From DASXVX01 sp036504075 (GTDB lineage Bacteria; Bacillota; Sulfobacillia; Symbiobacteriales; Symbiobacteriaceae), in NCBI GenBank assembly GCA_036504075.1, contig DASXVX010000095.1:18731-82730 (forward strand): a DNA stretch of 64,000 bases, read 5' to 3'. The translations under genes were made by a program, and so were the position numbers. The notes under the pieces are model-generated. The model had not been told where the DNA came from, did no database searches, and worked only from the letters and a program-made list of their open reading frames with translations. Each line of letters begins with the position of its first letter. Within the stretch, counting starts at the first letter, position 1. Shown here piece after piece: positions 25,667 to 35,285 of the stretch.

Positions 25667-26395
25667 TCATCCGGGGAACTGGCCAGTGCGGGCCGTGTGC
25701 GCGAACAACTCCCAGCCTTGCATCCCAGCATCCTGGGCGGCCTTGATTGCCGCCTCGGCGTCGTATGGCACGCGAAGCACTGTTGCCGTGGTCACGTCTC
25801 GTTTCACTTCCAGCAGGGCGTAGCTCGGCCGTGGGTCGCCGTCGAACGGAATGCCGACGCTGCCGGAATTAATCACCTGGAAACCCTGCATGAACCGGAT
25901 AAACGGCCGGTGGCAGTGCCCATACGCCGAGATTGCTGTCTGCTCGGACGAGCGTAACGCCGCCAGTTCCTCGTTGGGCACCCATGGCATCAGAATGCGG
26001 TAATTGTGGGTGGGTGTGGCGTGGAAAAACTCCATCTGCACGCCCTCCCACAGTTCCGTCAGGGAGATCGGGAAGTTCTGCAGCCAGACCCGGTCGTCTT
26101 CGGTCAGGGCGGCCATGTGGCGGGGAAAGTCGGCCTGAATGGCGGCCTGGCTCCGGTTCCTGGGCGTGAAGCGCTCGGGCTGAAAGTCCGGATGGTAACT
26201 ACCGTCGGCATTGCCAAGCACCACCGGACACTTCAGGTCCCGGACCCGGTCCACGCACTCCTTGGGCAACGGCCCTTTGAGGGTGACGTCCCCCAGGCAG
26301 ATGATACGATCAACGCCCCGGCGGGCGATGTCGGCAAGGACAGCCTCCAGGGCGTGGAAGTTGGAGTGAACGTCACTGATAAGCGCTATCCGCAT
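25667..26395 (-). CDS. Calcineurin-like metallophosphoesterase
   Basis: The 242-residue protein has all metallophosphoesterase motifs: DVHSN near residue 8 (D-x-H), GDVTLKGP (GD-x-x), GNADGS (GN-D/H), FFHATPTH, and GHCHRPF with NSGSVGIP at the end. It belongs to the YfcE/MJ0936-like group of small phosphodiesterases. The substrate is unknown. It is a single gene flanked by a 343-bp gap on one side and ftsE on the other. Confidence 0.88.
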   Translation of the reverse strand: MRIALISDVHSNFHALEAVLADIARRGVDRIICLGDVTLKGPLPKECVDRVRDLKCPVVLGNADGSYHPDFQPERFTPRNRSQAAIQADFPRHMAALTEDDRVWLQNFPISLTELWEGVQMEFFHATPTHNYRILMPWVPNEELAALRSSEQTAISAYGHCHRPFIRFMQGFQVINSGSVGIPFDGDPRPSYALLEVKRDVTTATVLRVPYDAEAAIKAAQDAGMQGWELFAHTARTGQFPG

Positions 26396-26738
26396 GGTTC
26401 AGCCCCTTTGCATTGGTCGTTCGTGTGGCCTTTTTGTGTGGCCTGGCACGCTCCGGACGGGGCTGTCCTCGCTCCGGAGCGGCCTATCTTTGTAATGATT
26501 CTCGCTGTCGATGGCGTACTCGCCACGGGTAGGCGAAGTATGTCGTCGTTGCTCCGTGCGCGCATCGGCGGCTGCGAATCCTGAACTATTCGCTCCGAGG
26601 CTGCGGTGCCCCAACCGGAGCGTGCCTGCGCTTTCAGGCCCTCGCCCTCGCCTACGCCTTCTCGTCGGGTATCGCTTTTCAGTGGCTGGGTGGGGGCGCG
26701 GGGACGGGGTGCGGGAGTGGGGTGCGGAGACGGCTTGG
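26396..26738. other. 343-bp intergenic stretch without recognised gene
   Basis: No ORF here resembles a known protein on either strand, and coding potential looks like GC-driven noise. The part near 26690-26730 is a low-complexity run of G with few other bases. It separates the polysaccharide cluster's last gene (tagA stop at 26739) from the phosphoesterase start and may hold that gene's promoter. Confidence 0.5.
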
Positions 26739-27473
26739 TTATTGCCGGCCCTTTAGCCTTTGGGCTATGACCAGTAGTACAAATTTGATCAGCGGGGGCA
26801 AGCTGCGGCTGTAGCGGCCTAGCTTTACAATCCGGAAGAGCCATTCCAGGTTGGCCTTTACCATCCACTTTGGCGCCCTTGGGGCTGCTCCGGCCCAAAT
26901 GTCCAGGGTGCCGCCTATGCCCAGGCTGACTTTGGCGTTCAGGTCGGCCAGGTGTTGGCTTAACCAGAACTCTTGCCTGGGGGCGCCCAGGCCAACGAAG
27001 AGGGCGTCCACGTTGGCGGCGCGGATTTCGGCCACCACTTTGGACTCTTCTTCCTGGCCGAAATAGCCGTCCCGGAAGCCGGCGATGGTCAGGCCCGGGT
27101 ATTGCTTTGCGACACGCCTGGCGGCTTCGGAAACGACCTCCGGGCGGGCGCCGAGGAGATAGATCCGACCGCCGCGCTGGCTCAGCGCGGCCAGCAAGCA
27201 TGTAGCCAGATCGACGCCGGCGACTTTGCCCGGGACCGGGTCGCCTAGTACTTTTGACGCCAGCACGATCCCGGCGCCGTCCGGAATCGCCAGGTCGGCC
27301 TGGTTCAGGACCGCCGCCAGGTCGGGGTTCTTGTAGGCCGCGTAGCCGATTTCGGCGTTAGGTGTAACCACCAGCCGGGGCCGGCTGTCTTCCATCCAAC
27401 GCAGGCAGAGTGCTTCCGCAGCTTTTAGGGTTACCTTATCGACGCCAATGGTGAGAATTTGGATTCGGCTCAT
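26739..27473 (-). CDS. tagA: TagA/WecG-type UDP-ManNAc glycosyltransferase (GT26)
   Basis: This 244-residue enzyme probably adds N-acetylmannosamine to undecaprenyl-PP-GlcNAc, an early step in wall teichoic acid or secondary polysaccharide assembly. GT26 hallmarks are TPNAEIGYAAYKNPDL (the Asn-rich start), LAIPDGAGIV, GRIYLLGARPEV, LFVGLGAPRQEFW and GIGGTLDIWAG. The start overlaps the csaB stop by 4 bp. It is the last gene of the polysaccharide cluster. Confidence 0.9.
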   Translation of the reverse strand: MSRIQILTIGVDKVTLKAAEALCLRWMEDSRPRLVVTPNAEIGYAAYKNPDLAAVLNQADLAIPDGAGIVLASKVLGDPVPGKVAGVDLATCLLAALSQRGGRIYLLGARPEVVSEAARRVAKQYPGLTIAGFRDGYFGQEEESKVVAEIRAANVDALFVGLGAPRQEFWLSQHLADLNAKVSLGIGGTLDIWAGAAPRAPKWMVKANLEWLFRIVKLGRYSRSLPPLIKFVLLVIAQRLKGRQ

Positions 27474-28573
27474 TTGTGACCACTTCGCTTTATGAGGTTA
27501 ACTGCCAGTTCGGCGTTCTTTTTTGCGAGCGGCGTCAGTTCTGCCATTTTATGCAGGAGCCGCTGCCGGAACGCCGGGGCCTCTGCCAGTGCCCGTCGAA
27601 CTGCCCGGGCCAATGCCCGCCCGGTGAGGTTGTTCGTGGTGCCCGCCGGCGTCTCTCCGACCAGCTTGAGCCAGCTATCCGTCTTCGGGTCGTAGCTCAG
27701 GCCGGCCAGCGGAATACCGTCCATGGCGGCGAACACCAGGGCGTGGTAGCGCATCCCGATCATCGCATCACAGCGGGCGATCATGGCATGGGCGTGGGCA
27801 TACGTGTAATCGCCTTGCAGGATTTCAGCCGGCTGGGTCATGAGCCGGGCCACCTCGGTTGCCGCCTGAATATCCCGCGGCAACTGCATGGGGATGAAGA
27901 CGACCTGAAGACCCTCCCCGGCCAATTCGTCCAGCGCTTTCGCCAGTTCTGGCTCCACAGGCTGCTCGCCCAACTTCCACGGGCGAATGGAAACGCCCAG
28001 AATGGGCCTTGCCAGGTCCACCCCCTGCTCCTTCAGCAAGGCCGCGCCCCAGTCGGGGTCGGCGGGACCCAGGGCCAGGGCGGGGTCGGCCGTAACCATA
28101 GCCGGTGGGTGAAAGACGCCCAGGTGGCGCAACGTCTCCAGGGACTCCTGGTCCCGCACGGTAATCTGGCTCACGCCGTTGACCACCGTCGGAATCAGCG
28201 TCCGGCCCACCAGCCCGGTTACCGGACCGATACCCTGGGCGTAGACCATGACCGGCCTGTGCCGCATCATCGCGAGGGTCATGACGCCCAGGTAGTAGAC
28301 CAGGCTCTTGGTGCTGGTGACATCCTGGAGCAGGCTGCCGCCCCCGGAAATCACCAGGTCGGCTTCCGCCATGGCCTTCCAGATTTTTTTGAAGTCGCCC
28401 CGGCTGACCGCGCTGACGCCGTGCTCCGCCCGCGTGCGGGCGGCCGTGCCGGAGATTACCGTAAAGTTCGTTTCCGGTTCCAGCTCACGAATTGCGCGGA
28501 TCAGCCCGGCCAAAATGGCCTCGTCGCCCGCGTTGTTAAATCCGTAGTAGCCGGAGACCAAGATGTTTGCCAT
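27470..28573 (-). CDS. csaB: Polysaccharide pyruvyl transferase CsaB
   Basis: This 367-residue enzyme adds ketal-linked pyruvate to a wall polysaccharide, creating the ligand for SLH domains. It starts with the family signature VSGYYGFNNAGDEAIL and contains the ISGGGSLLQD loop and VMVYAQGIGPV. A later conserved stretch is MIGMRYHALVFAAMDGIPLAGLSYD. The ATG at 28573 follows AAGGGAG. Linked tagA suggests that an SLH-anchored S-layer or surface proteins are attached through a pyruvylated polymer. Confidence 0.93.
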   Translation of the reverse strand: MANILVSGYYGFNNAGDEAILAGLIRAIRELEPETNFTVISGTAARTRAEHGVSAVSRGDFKKIWKAMAEADLVISGGGSLLQDVTSTKSLVYYLGVMTLAMMRHRPVMVYAQGIGPVTGLVGRTLIPTVVNGVSQITVRDQESLETLRHLGVFHPPAMVTADPALALGPADPDWGAALLKEQGVDLARPILGVSIRPWKLGEQPVEPELAKALDELAGEGLQVVFIPMQLPRDIQAATEVARLMTQPAEILQGDYTYAHAHAMIARCDAMIGMRYHALVFAAMDGIPLAGLSYDPKTDSWLKLVGETPAGTTNNLTGRALARAVRRALAEAPAFRQRLLHKMAELTPLAKKNAELAVNLIKRSGHK

Positions 28574-28589
28574 GACGTGGTCTCCCTTC

Positions 28590-30152
28590 TCAAGACTTGC
28601 CCCTTTTCAGTCTCAGGGCCAGCCTTGCTGCGAGATCGGCCCCTTCCCGGTTCCCCAGGAAGGCCGCCAGCAGCACATGTACAACGACGATGGTGCCCAG
28701 CGCCGAGCCCAGACGAAACGCCTGTGCTGCCAAACGTTCACCCGGAAAGAGGCCGCCGGCCAGGTGGTAGACGCCAAGCCCAACTGCCGTGCCCGCTGCC
28801 GCCGATGCCAGGTTGCCTGCCGCCGCCTGGGCCACCCGCCCGACGGCAAAACCTTTCATCCGGCGCTTTAGCTGCCAGAGAAGCAACCCCACGGCGATCG
28901 CCGTCGACAGGCTGGTCCCCAGCGCCAATCCGCCTTGCGCCATTGACCCTACCAGTGCGATGTTTAGCCCGATGTTCAAGAGGACCATGAGCAGCGAAAT
29001 CCACATCGGCGTTAGCGTATCCTGCACCACAAAGAAGCAGCGGTTCACGAAATCCAGCCACCCGAAGAATAGAATCCCCACCGCGTAATACGCCAGGGCA
29101 TAGGCCGTCGCCGCTGTCGCCCGAGGGTCGAAGGCACCCCGCTGAAAAACGATCTGGACAATCGGCTCCCGGAAGGCCACCACGCCAAGGGACATGGGCA
29201 GCAGTACGAAGGCCAGCGTCCGGAGGCCACCACTCACTGTCGCCTGCAGTGCCTCCTCGTCGCCCACCGCCGCATGCTCCGCCAGACCGGGGTAGAGCAC
29301 CGTCGATATGGCGGCGCCGATCACCCCGTATGGGAGCGAGTTGATCCGAACGGCGTAGTTCAGGGCCGAAATGGAGCCTTCGACCAGGTTCGAGGCCAGG
29401 AACCGGTCGACGACGTTCTGCATCTGAACCGCGAAGGTGGTCACAATCACCGGCAGGATCAGCCGCCCGATTTGCATGAGGACCGGGTTCTTCAAGTCCA
29501 ACGACGGCTGGTATGAAAATCCCAGCCGCTTCAGCCACGGCAGTTGGACCAGGGCCGCCGCCGCCGCCCCGCCGACCACCGCCCAGGCCACCCAGTGAAT
29601 CTGCTGCGGCCCGGTTACCGCCAAAAGCGCCCCGATTACCACCACGTTGCTGACGAACCCCACCAGCGCCGGCGCAATGAAAAACCGATTGGCGTTAAGC
29701 ACGGCGGCAAATACGCCGCTCAGTCCCAGGAATAGCATTACCGGTAACATGGTACGGGTCAGGGAGACGGCCAGGCCCAGAATGTGCGCCGGCAGGCCCG
29801 GCACCAGCCGAGGCACAAAGAACGGCGCAGTCGCCCAACCCAGGAATACGAGCACGACCGCCAGCAGCAGCGTCGCATTCAAAACGGTGACGGCCAGGCG
29901 CCGCCCGGCATCCACGCCCCGCTTTTGCACGACTTCCCGATAGACCGGGATGAACACCATGACCAGCGCCGTGCCAATGGCGGCAAAGAGGGCCAACGGC
30001 ACTTCCTGCGCCACCAGGTAAGCATCGGTCACGTGGGTGGCCCCGAACCGGGCCGCCAACAGCGCCTCCCGCACATAGCCCAGCAGGCGGCTCAACACCA
30101 GCAGGCCCGAGACGATTCCGGCGGCCCTGAACACCGTCTGCCGGGCCGTCAT
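28590..30152 (-). CDS. murJ: Lipid II flippase MurJ
   Basis: The 520-residue protein has about 14 membrane segments and the MVF/MurJ signatures. These are GIVSGLLVLSRLLGYVREAL at the start, the basic residues expected in the central cavity, and the conserved internal run ALNYAVRINSLPYGVIGAAI. It flips lipid-linked precursors across the membrane. Its start overlaps the end of the glycosyltransferase gene by 4 bp. In this cluster it could serve peptidoglycan or the exported polysaccharide. Confidence 0.93.
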   Translation of the reverse strand: MTARQTVFRAAGIVSGLLVLSRLLGYVREALLAARFGATHVTDAYLVAQEVPLALFAAIGTALVMVFIPVYREVVQKRGVDAGRRLAVTVLNATLLLAVVLVFLGWATAPFFVPRLVPGLPAHILGLAVSLTRTMLPVMLFLGLSGVFAAVLNANRFFIAPALVGFVSNVVVIGALLAVTGPQQIHWVAWAVVGGAAAAALVQLPWLKRLGFSYQPSLDLKNPVLMQIGRLILPVIVTTFAVQMQNVVDRFLASNLVEGSISALNYAVRINSLPYGVIGAAISTVLYPGLAEHAAVGDEEALQATVSGGLRTLAFVLLPMSLGVVAFREPIVQIVFQRGAFDPRATAATAYALAYYAVGILFFGWLDFVNRCFFVVQDTLTPMWISLLMVLLNIGLNIALVGSMAQGGLALGTSLSTAIAVGLLLWQLKRRMKGFAVGRVAQAAAGNLASAAAGTAVGLGVYHLAGGLFPGERLAAQAFRLGSALGTIVVVHVLLAAFLGNREGADLAARLALRLKRGKS

Positions 30153-31246
30153 GTCCGGACCAGCTCTTCGTACAAGGCGGCCGTGAGTTCGGCCATGCGC
30201 CCGGCGCTGAAGACCTGCCGGGCCCGCTCCCGGCCGGCCTGTCCCATCCGGGCGGCCAGGTCCGGGTCCGCCAGCAGCCGGCGGATGGCCCCGGCCAGGG
30301 CGCCCGGGTTCTCCGGCTCCACCAGCAACCCGGTCTCGCCATCCACGACGACCTCCGGAATCCCGCCGACTCGGGTGGCTACCACCGGCCGGGCGGCAGC
30401 CATGGCTTCCACCAGGACGATGCCCAGCCCCTCAGTCCGGGAGGCCAGCACAAACAGGCCGATTTGGCCCAGAAACGTCGCCACGTCCGGCACGAAACCG
30501 GTCAGGCGAACGATGTCCGTCACGTTCAGCGAGCGCACCTGTGCGGCCAGCGCTTCCCGCTGCTGCCCGTCGCCGCCGATCAGCAACCGGGCCTCGCCCC
30601 GCAGTTGCGCCATCGCTTCGACCAAAATGTCGAGGCCCTTCTCCCGCTCCAGCCGCCCCACCGTGCCAATGATCCCCGGCACCGGCGTCGGCGCTTTCGC
30701 GTATTCGGACAGGGCCACACCGCCAGGAATGACCACCACGCGGGCCGGGTCGGCTCCGCCGGCGACCAGCGCCCGCTTGACCGCCTCCGACACGGCCACG
30801 ATGCGATCGGCGAAGAGCCGGGCGGACGCCCGTTTCAACAGGGCACCGGGGGAGCGGACCTGAATCGCCCGTTCATCCACCCCGGCCAGGCCGTGCTTCG
30901 TGAAAACGACACGGGCGCCCGACAGGGACGCCGCCACCCGTCCGGCCAAACTGCCGTGGGTGTGGGCGATCTGGGGGCGCCAGGTGTGCATGAGGTGCCG
31001 GAGTCCCGATAGCGCCGCCCAGGAGAAAGATCGGTCGGCCCCCGGGTAGAGCATGACGGGAATCCCGGCGCGCCGCATGGCGGCAGCCAGGTCTCCTTCA
31101 GGGCAGGCCACCGCCACGTCGAAGTGCTCTGAGATGCGGGGCTCGGCCAGCAGCGTCAGCACATACCGCCCGGCTCCGCCGATGTTCGTATCGCTGCAAA
31201 TGTGGAGAATCCGGGGCCGCTTCGTGCCGGATGACCGTTCACTCAC
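30149..31246 (-). CDS. GT4-family glycosyltransferase
   Basis: The 365-residue enzyme has a GT-B fold. Its N-terminal part has DTNIGGAGRYVLTLL and the IAHTHGSLAGRVA stretch. Its C-terminal half has VGRLEREKGLDILVEAM and the E-x7-E motif region SRTEGLGIVLVEAMAAARPVVATRVGGIPE, given here as its key positions about 275-305. It likely adds a sugar to a lipid-linked polysaccharide. It overlaps both neighbours by 4 bp, so the set is translated as one unit. Confidence 0.9.
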   Translation of the reverse strand: MSERSSGTKRPRILHICSDTNIGGAGRYVLTLLAEPRISEHFDVAVACPEGDLAAAMRRAGIPVMLYPGADRSFSWAALSGLRHLMHTWRPQIAHTHGSLAGRVAASLSGARVVFTKHGLAGVDERAIQVRSPGALLKRASARLFADRIVAVSEAVKRALVAGGADPARVVVIPGGVALSEYAKAPTPVPGIIGTVGRLEREKGLDILVEAMAQLRGEARLLIGGDGQQREALAAQVRSLNVTDIVRLTGFVPDVATFLGQIGLFVLASRTEGLGIVLVEAMAAARPVVATRVGGIPEVVVDGETGLLVEPENPGALAGAIRRLLADPDLAARMGQAGRERARQVFSAGRMAELTAALYEELVRT

Positions 31247-32892
31247 GCTTTGGTACCCTCTCGTTCGCCCAGCGCCAGACCCACCCCCAGGCCCGCCACG
31301 GCCCAGAAAGCGAACAGCAGCTTGGGGTTATACCAGATATGCTCGGCCATACCCTGGAACAGAATCCCGACCAGTGCCGCCGGAACAGCCGCCGTAATAA
31401 ACGAGCCTTTCGCGTTCAGTCCGGCCACGAACGGCAGCCGGATAACGGCCAGCAGCGTCCACAGAACGGCGATCAGCCCCAGGATGCCCATCTCGGAAAA
31501 CATCTGCAGGAAGATGTTGTGCGCATGGACCACGTGCGCCCCGCCCAGCATGAAGTCGGAGTAAACCTTCTCGAACGCCACAGCGCCAAGGCCCACACCC
31601 GTCAGCCAGAACTTCTTCAGCATGTCGAAAACGCCGGTCCAGACGTTAAGACGGAATGCGGCGGATGAGTCCTGAAAGGTAATACCCAAAATGAGCCGCT
31701 TGATGATGGACGCCGGCGCCACCACTGCACCGGCCAGGCCGGCCACCACCAGCAGCAGCGACCAGCGCCGGTTTCGCATGAACACGAAGAGGACCAGAGC
31801 CCCCAGCGCCCCTACCCAGGCGCCACGGGACGAGGTGAGCAGCAAGCCAAGGCCCATGGAACCCAGGAGTAACGTCAGCGCGGCCCGCCGTTTCGGGGTT
31901 TGAATCCACAGGGCCAGGGCCAGCGGCAAGAAGAGCATCAGGTACTCGCCAAGGTAGTTCGGGTTGCCGAAGCCGGCAAATGAGCGCACCAGGTTGGCGA
32001 ACTCGGTAACGTCCGACCAGTGCTCCTCAATGACCGGCGGCTTGATTTGCTGGTAGACCGCCCAGGCAGTCATCAGCACCGAAGCGGCCAGAATGGGACC
32101 CAGCAGGGCCGCCGCATCCCGACTGTTGCGTACCAGGTTGACAATCATCCAGAAGAGCAGAACCGCCGTCACCCAGATCACCAGGTTCATCAGGCTGTCC
32201 TTCCGGCTGACGCTCTGAATCGTAGAACCCGCGGCCACCACCAGGAAGAAGGCCAGCGGCCAGCCCGCCGACGAGGCCCGCCATTCGAAGTCGCCCACAA
32301 TGATCTTTCGGCCCACCCAGAGAACCGCTATCCCCCAAATCCCGACGATGATCAACATGGTCGGGGAAAGCAGCTTGGTCAGGCCCGTGGCTGTGACTGC
32401 CGGTTGCTGAAGGAGCGATAGCAGCCCCACCACCGTCCCCAGCAGGTAGAGCAGCGGGGAAGTCCCAGTCCGCCGGTTCTCGGCCGGCATCAACTCCACG
32501 TCGGCAGCGTAGCCACCGTATGACTGGGCGATGAAACTGGTTGAGACCACCGGTTGAAATGCCCGGCCCGCCCAGCGTACGAGTCCGGTCAGCACGCTGG
32601 TGTTCCAGAGGCCCGCTGCGACCGGCTGAAGCTTGCGGCCCAGGGCTACCGTCCGCCGGGCCAACCATGCCAGCGCACGGCCGATTCCGCTCTCCGTGAC
32701 CACGGTGGCGTCTGGCCAGTCCGAGAAGAGCAGATGGCCTAAAAGACTTCCGGTAAAGAGTAGCGCACTGAAACGGCCCAGGCCGACCAACAACCGGCCG
32801 GTGTAGCTGTCGTCCCATGCGGCGAACAGGAGTAGCACCAGGCGCCCGATGTAGCTGGTTTCCCAGAGGCCCCGGCTGTCGATTCCCGACAT
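31243..32892 (-). CDS. O-antigen ligase/polymerase-family membrane protein
   Basis: This 549-residue polytopic protein has about 11-12 membrane segments and the Wzy_C-type region. That region has the large loop with TSSRGAWVGALGALV followed by VGLGAVAFEKVYSDFMLGGAHVVHAHNIFLQ, in which an Arg and a late His are typical of the family. It would polymerise or ligate polysaccharide units outside the membrane. The N-terminal ~170 residues are an extra region. ATG 32892 was chosen because GTAGGGGG lies 6 nt upstream; ATG 32898 is in frame but too close. Confidence 0.85.
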   Translation of the reverse strand: MSGIDSRGLWETSYIGRLVLLLFAAWDDSYTGRLLVGLGRFSALLFTGSLLGHLLFSDWPDATVVTESGIGRALAWLARRTVALGRKLQPVAAGLWNTSVLTGLVRWAGRAFQPVVSTSFIAQSYGGYAADVELMPAENRRTGTSPLLYLLGTVVGLLSLLQQPAVTATGLTKLLSPTMLIIVGIWGIAVLWVGRKIIVGDFEWRASSAGWPLAFFLVVAAGSTIQSVSRKDSLMNLVIWVTAVLLFWMIVNLVRNSRDAAALLGPILAASVLMTAWAVYQQIKPPVIEEHWSDVTEFANLVRSFAGFGNPNYLGEYLMLFLPLALALWIQTPKRRAALTLLLGSMGLGLLLTSSRGAWVGALGALVLFVFMRNRRWSLLLVVAGLAGAVVAPASIIKRLILGITFQDSSAAFRLNVWTGVFDMLKKFWLTGVGLGAVAFEKVYSDFMLGGAHVVHAHNIFLQMFSEMGILGLIAVLWTLLAVIRLPFVAGLNAKGSFITAAVPAALVGILFQGMAEHIWYNPKLLFAFWAVAGLGVGLALGEREGTKA

Positions 32893-32902
32893 AAGCATCC
32901 CC

Positions 32903-33382
32903 CTACCTGCCGGGCAAACCGGTGACATAGCCGCTGCTGGTCCACGAGACCGTCCTCAGAGACTCGGCCCGGCCACGGAGCATCTGGATACCAGCCATGG
33001 AGACGGCGCCGTCCGGCGAAACCCGGCCGGGACCAGAAATGGTGACATACATATCATTGAGTTCTTTGGACGGATACTCGCTCGTTGCGCCCGGAACGGG
33101 CGAAGGCTGGGCTTCCTTCTTGACGACTTTACCCAAAATCGTGTTGGACGGGCTGTCCAGGATCTCGTCGCCCACTTTCAGGCCGTCCACCGTCGACTGC
33201 GAGATTTTCGAAATTTTGACTACGATCTCGACGTTCTGATCCTGACCGGTCACAGCCGACTGCTTCGGCATGAAATGCTTGTACCCGTAGCGCCCCGCCA
33301 CGGCAATCACAGCAACGACCACCACCAGGTCCAGGAGGTTAATTTTGCCGAAAAGACGACCCTTGTTGTCAATAACGGACAC
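32903..33382 (-). CDS. DUF4330-family membrane-anchored protein
   Basis: The 159-residue protein starts MSVIDNKGRLFGKINLLDLV, the DUF4330 signature, with one membrane span (about residues 16-32) and an extracytoplasmic beta-rich domain. The family has no known function but is regularly found in Firmicute surface-polysaccharide clusters, as here between a ligase and a GT4 gene. Start and stop abut both neighbours directly. Confidence 0.85.
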   Translation of the reverse strand: MSVIDNKGRLFGKINLLDLVVVVAVIAVAGRYGYKHFMPKQSAVTGQDQNVEIVVKISKISQSTVDGLKVGDEILDSPSNTILGKVVKKEAQPSPVPGATSEYPSKELNDMYVTISGPGRVSPDGAVSMAGIQMLRGRAESLRTVSWTSSGYVTGLPGR

Positions 33383-34513
33383 CTAGAGCACCTCCGCATA
33401 GACATCTAAAATCTGCTCTGTAATCGCTTCGATAGAGAAACGGTCTGCCACAAACCGCCGTCCCGCCTCGCCCAGGCGCCGCCGTTCCGGGCCTGCGTCC
33501 GGGTCCAGCAGACGGACCAGGTCGGCCGCCAGTTCCGCCGCTTTCAGCGGGCGGCCGCCCTCGCGGGCGGTGAAGTTGGCGCCGGCATACTCGGTCATCC
33601 GCTCAGGGGTCAGGATGCCCCGATAGCCGCCTTCGCCGGCAATTACGACCGCCCGGCCGCAGGCCATGCCTTCCGCGGCCGTACGGGCCACCGCCACCAC
33701 GACGTCGGCCAGGTTGAAGAACCGGGGCACATCCATCCGGGCGCCGGTCGCCACAGCGGCGCAACGTCCCAGCTTGCCATTGGTCTCCTCCACCAGCCGG
33801 TTCACTTCCGCCGCCCGGTCCCCGTCGCCCAAAATCCAGAGCCGCGCGCCCGGCAATTGCCGGTTCAGTTCCGGCATGGCCGCAAGCAAAGTAACCGCGG
33901 CGTCGGCGGCGGGTCCGTCGAGCCGGCTGGCGTGGACCAGATGCGGACCGGAGGCTTCAACGCCGAACTCCCGCAGCAGCGGCGCACTGTCCAGCCCCGG
34001 CTTGAATTCGTTGGTGTCAAAGCCATTGGGAACTACCCGGACCTGCTCGCCCGGCGCGCCCAGCCGCTCGACCAGATGCCGGCGCACGTCCTCGCTGACC
34101 GCGATGGTACGCTGGCCGAAAGTGGTCAGGTACTTCCAGGGGAAGCCGGCATTATAGGTACCGTGGTAGGTCGTCACGAACGGCAGCGACGTTTTCCGGA
34201 TGGCCAGGGATGCGAGCCACGCCGGAATCCGGGCGTGGGCGTGGATGAGGCCGATGTTATGATCCGCGATCATCTGCCGCAAAAGCCGATAAGCCCGGAA
34301 CATTTCCACCGGGCTGCGGCTGTCCATCGGCACGCGGGCATGGAGGATACCCGATTCGTTCAGGATCGATACCAGCCGGCCTCCAGCCGACGCCACCACC
34401 ACTTGATGTCCGCGGCGCTGAAGTTCACGGGCCAGACTGATCACATGGGTCTCAGCGCCGCCCAGGTCCAGGGCCATCGCTGCCAGCAAAACAGGTGGCA
34501 AGGTCTTTACCAT
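33383..34513 (-). CDS. GT4-family glycosyltransferase
   Basis: The 376-residue GT-B enzyme has an N-terminal MALDLGGAETHVISLARELQ (the donor-side Gly-rich loop), IGLIHAHARIPAWLA, TTYHGTYNAG and RVVPNGFDTNEF. The C-terminal E-x7-E site is partly degenerate (ARTAAEGMACGRAVVI). It probably extends the same polysaccharide as the other enzymes. This is the first polysaccharide gene of the series, with a 110-bp gap to the next gene upstream. Confidence 0.88.
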   Translation of the reverse strand: MVKTLPPVLLAAMALDLGGAETHVISLARELQRRGHQVVVASAGGRLVSILNESGILHARVPMDSRSPVEMFRAYRLLRQMIADHNIGLIHAHARIPAWLASLAIRKTSLPFVTTYHGTYNAGFPWKYLTTFGQRTIAVSEDVRRHLVERLGAPGEQVRVVPNGFDTNEFKPGLDSAPLLREFGVEASGPHLVHASRLDGPAADAAVTLLAAMPELNRQLPGARLWILGDGDRAAEVNRLVEETNGKLGRCAAVATGARMDVPRFFNLADVVVAVARTAAEGMACGRAVVIAGEGGYRGILTPERMTEYAGANFTAREGGRPLKAAELAADLVRLLDPDAGPERRRLGEAGRRFVADRFSIEAITEQILDVYAEVL

Positions 34514-34626
34514 GAGCTACCTCGTCCCCCCAACGGCGGCAAGGGGCCGCCAGGCCCGGTGTATCCCCGGGCCGTCTTAGCTATCTTACACGTTCTGGAT
34601 GAAACCGACAAGTCCGCTCCCAGTAG

Positions 34627-35172
34627 TTACTGGCCGGCGGGCCTTATGGTGAACGGCCCTTTCACGATCAGGATGGCATCGGTTTTGGCCGAAAGGCCCC
34701 GCCCGTCGGATACGGGAATCACCAGCATATGGTTCTTGACCACCGCCGCGTCCGGCGCCAGATCCAAGCCGGCGGTGGCGTCCAGCACGCCGCCTTTCGG
34801 GCTGACAATGGCCGTGGCCTGCCCGGCCCGCAGCACGATTTCCGTACCGCTCTCGCCAATCAGCGCGGCGCCCTTGGGCAGTTGCACCACGCCAAAGGTA
34901 GCTGCGGCGCCCTTGTCGGCGCCGCCGGCCTGCAAGTCGACTTTCGCCTGCAACTGGTCGACTTTCGCCTGCAACTGGTCGGTCTTCGCCTGTAGTTGGT
35001 CGACCTTGGCCTGCCACGTCGTCATTTGCTGGTCCACGAAGCTTTTGCTGACCAACGGGTCAGCGTCTGAGCCGGGGTCAATCCCCGAGGCGGAAACGTG
35101 CCCGTAAAAGAAGCCCACGGCTACCAGACCCAAGCCGGCCAGTAGAGTGACGGCAACCTGCCTCAGGTTCAC
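34627..35172 (-). CDS. Membrane-anchored coiled-coil protein of unknown function
   Basis: The 181-residue protein has one N-terminal membrane span (about 7-25), a short coiled coil built from four copies of a heptad-like QLQAKVD unit (about 55-78) and a C-terminal beta-rich domain. The domain has a Gly-rich start (GAALIGESGTEIVLRAGQAT), the segment LDATAGLDL and a HMLVIPVSDGRG motif. Proteins with this C-terminal domain are common in spore-forming Clostridia, but I know of no assigned function. It lies between prfB and the polysaccharide cluster. Confidence 0.7.
   Translation of the reverse strand: MNLRQVAVTLLAGLGLVAVGFFYGHVSASGIDPGSDADPLVSKSFVDQQMTTWQAKVDQLQAKTDQLQAKVDQLQAKVDLQAGGADKGAAATFGVVQLPKGAALIGESGTEIVLRAGQATAIVSPKGGVLDATAGLDLAPDAAVVKNHMLVIPVSDGRGLSAKTDAILIVKGPFTIRPAGQ
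34930..35013. repeat. Four 21-bp tandem repeats in a coiled-coil gene
   Basis: The unit GTCGACTTTCGCCTGCAACTG and close variants repeat four times in frame with a 21-bp period, encoding QLQAKVD. The first copies are nearly identical, which suggests recent expansion. Confidence 0.75.
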
Positions 35173-35260
35173 AGGTAGTCCTCCTCACGAAATGTCTTCG
35201 CGTGAAAAGATTCGCCTTGCAATGCCGTAACCCTGTCGGTCATAGCGGAAACCGATCAGG

Positions 35261-35285
35261 TCGCGACTGACGGAGTCAGTCGCGA
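35261..35285. repeat. Perfect 11-bp inverted repeat downstream of prfB
   Basis: TCGCGACTGAC and GTCAGTCGCGA flank GGA. The central part reappears, in half form, directly beside the group II intron end near 63853-63869. Confidence 0.6.

Noticed and set aside
26386..27201. Long open frame overlapping tagA on the same strand
   Set aside because: It runs through tagA in another frame, is Pro/Arg-rich and has no homology.
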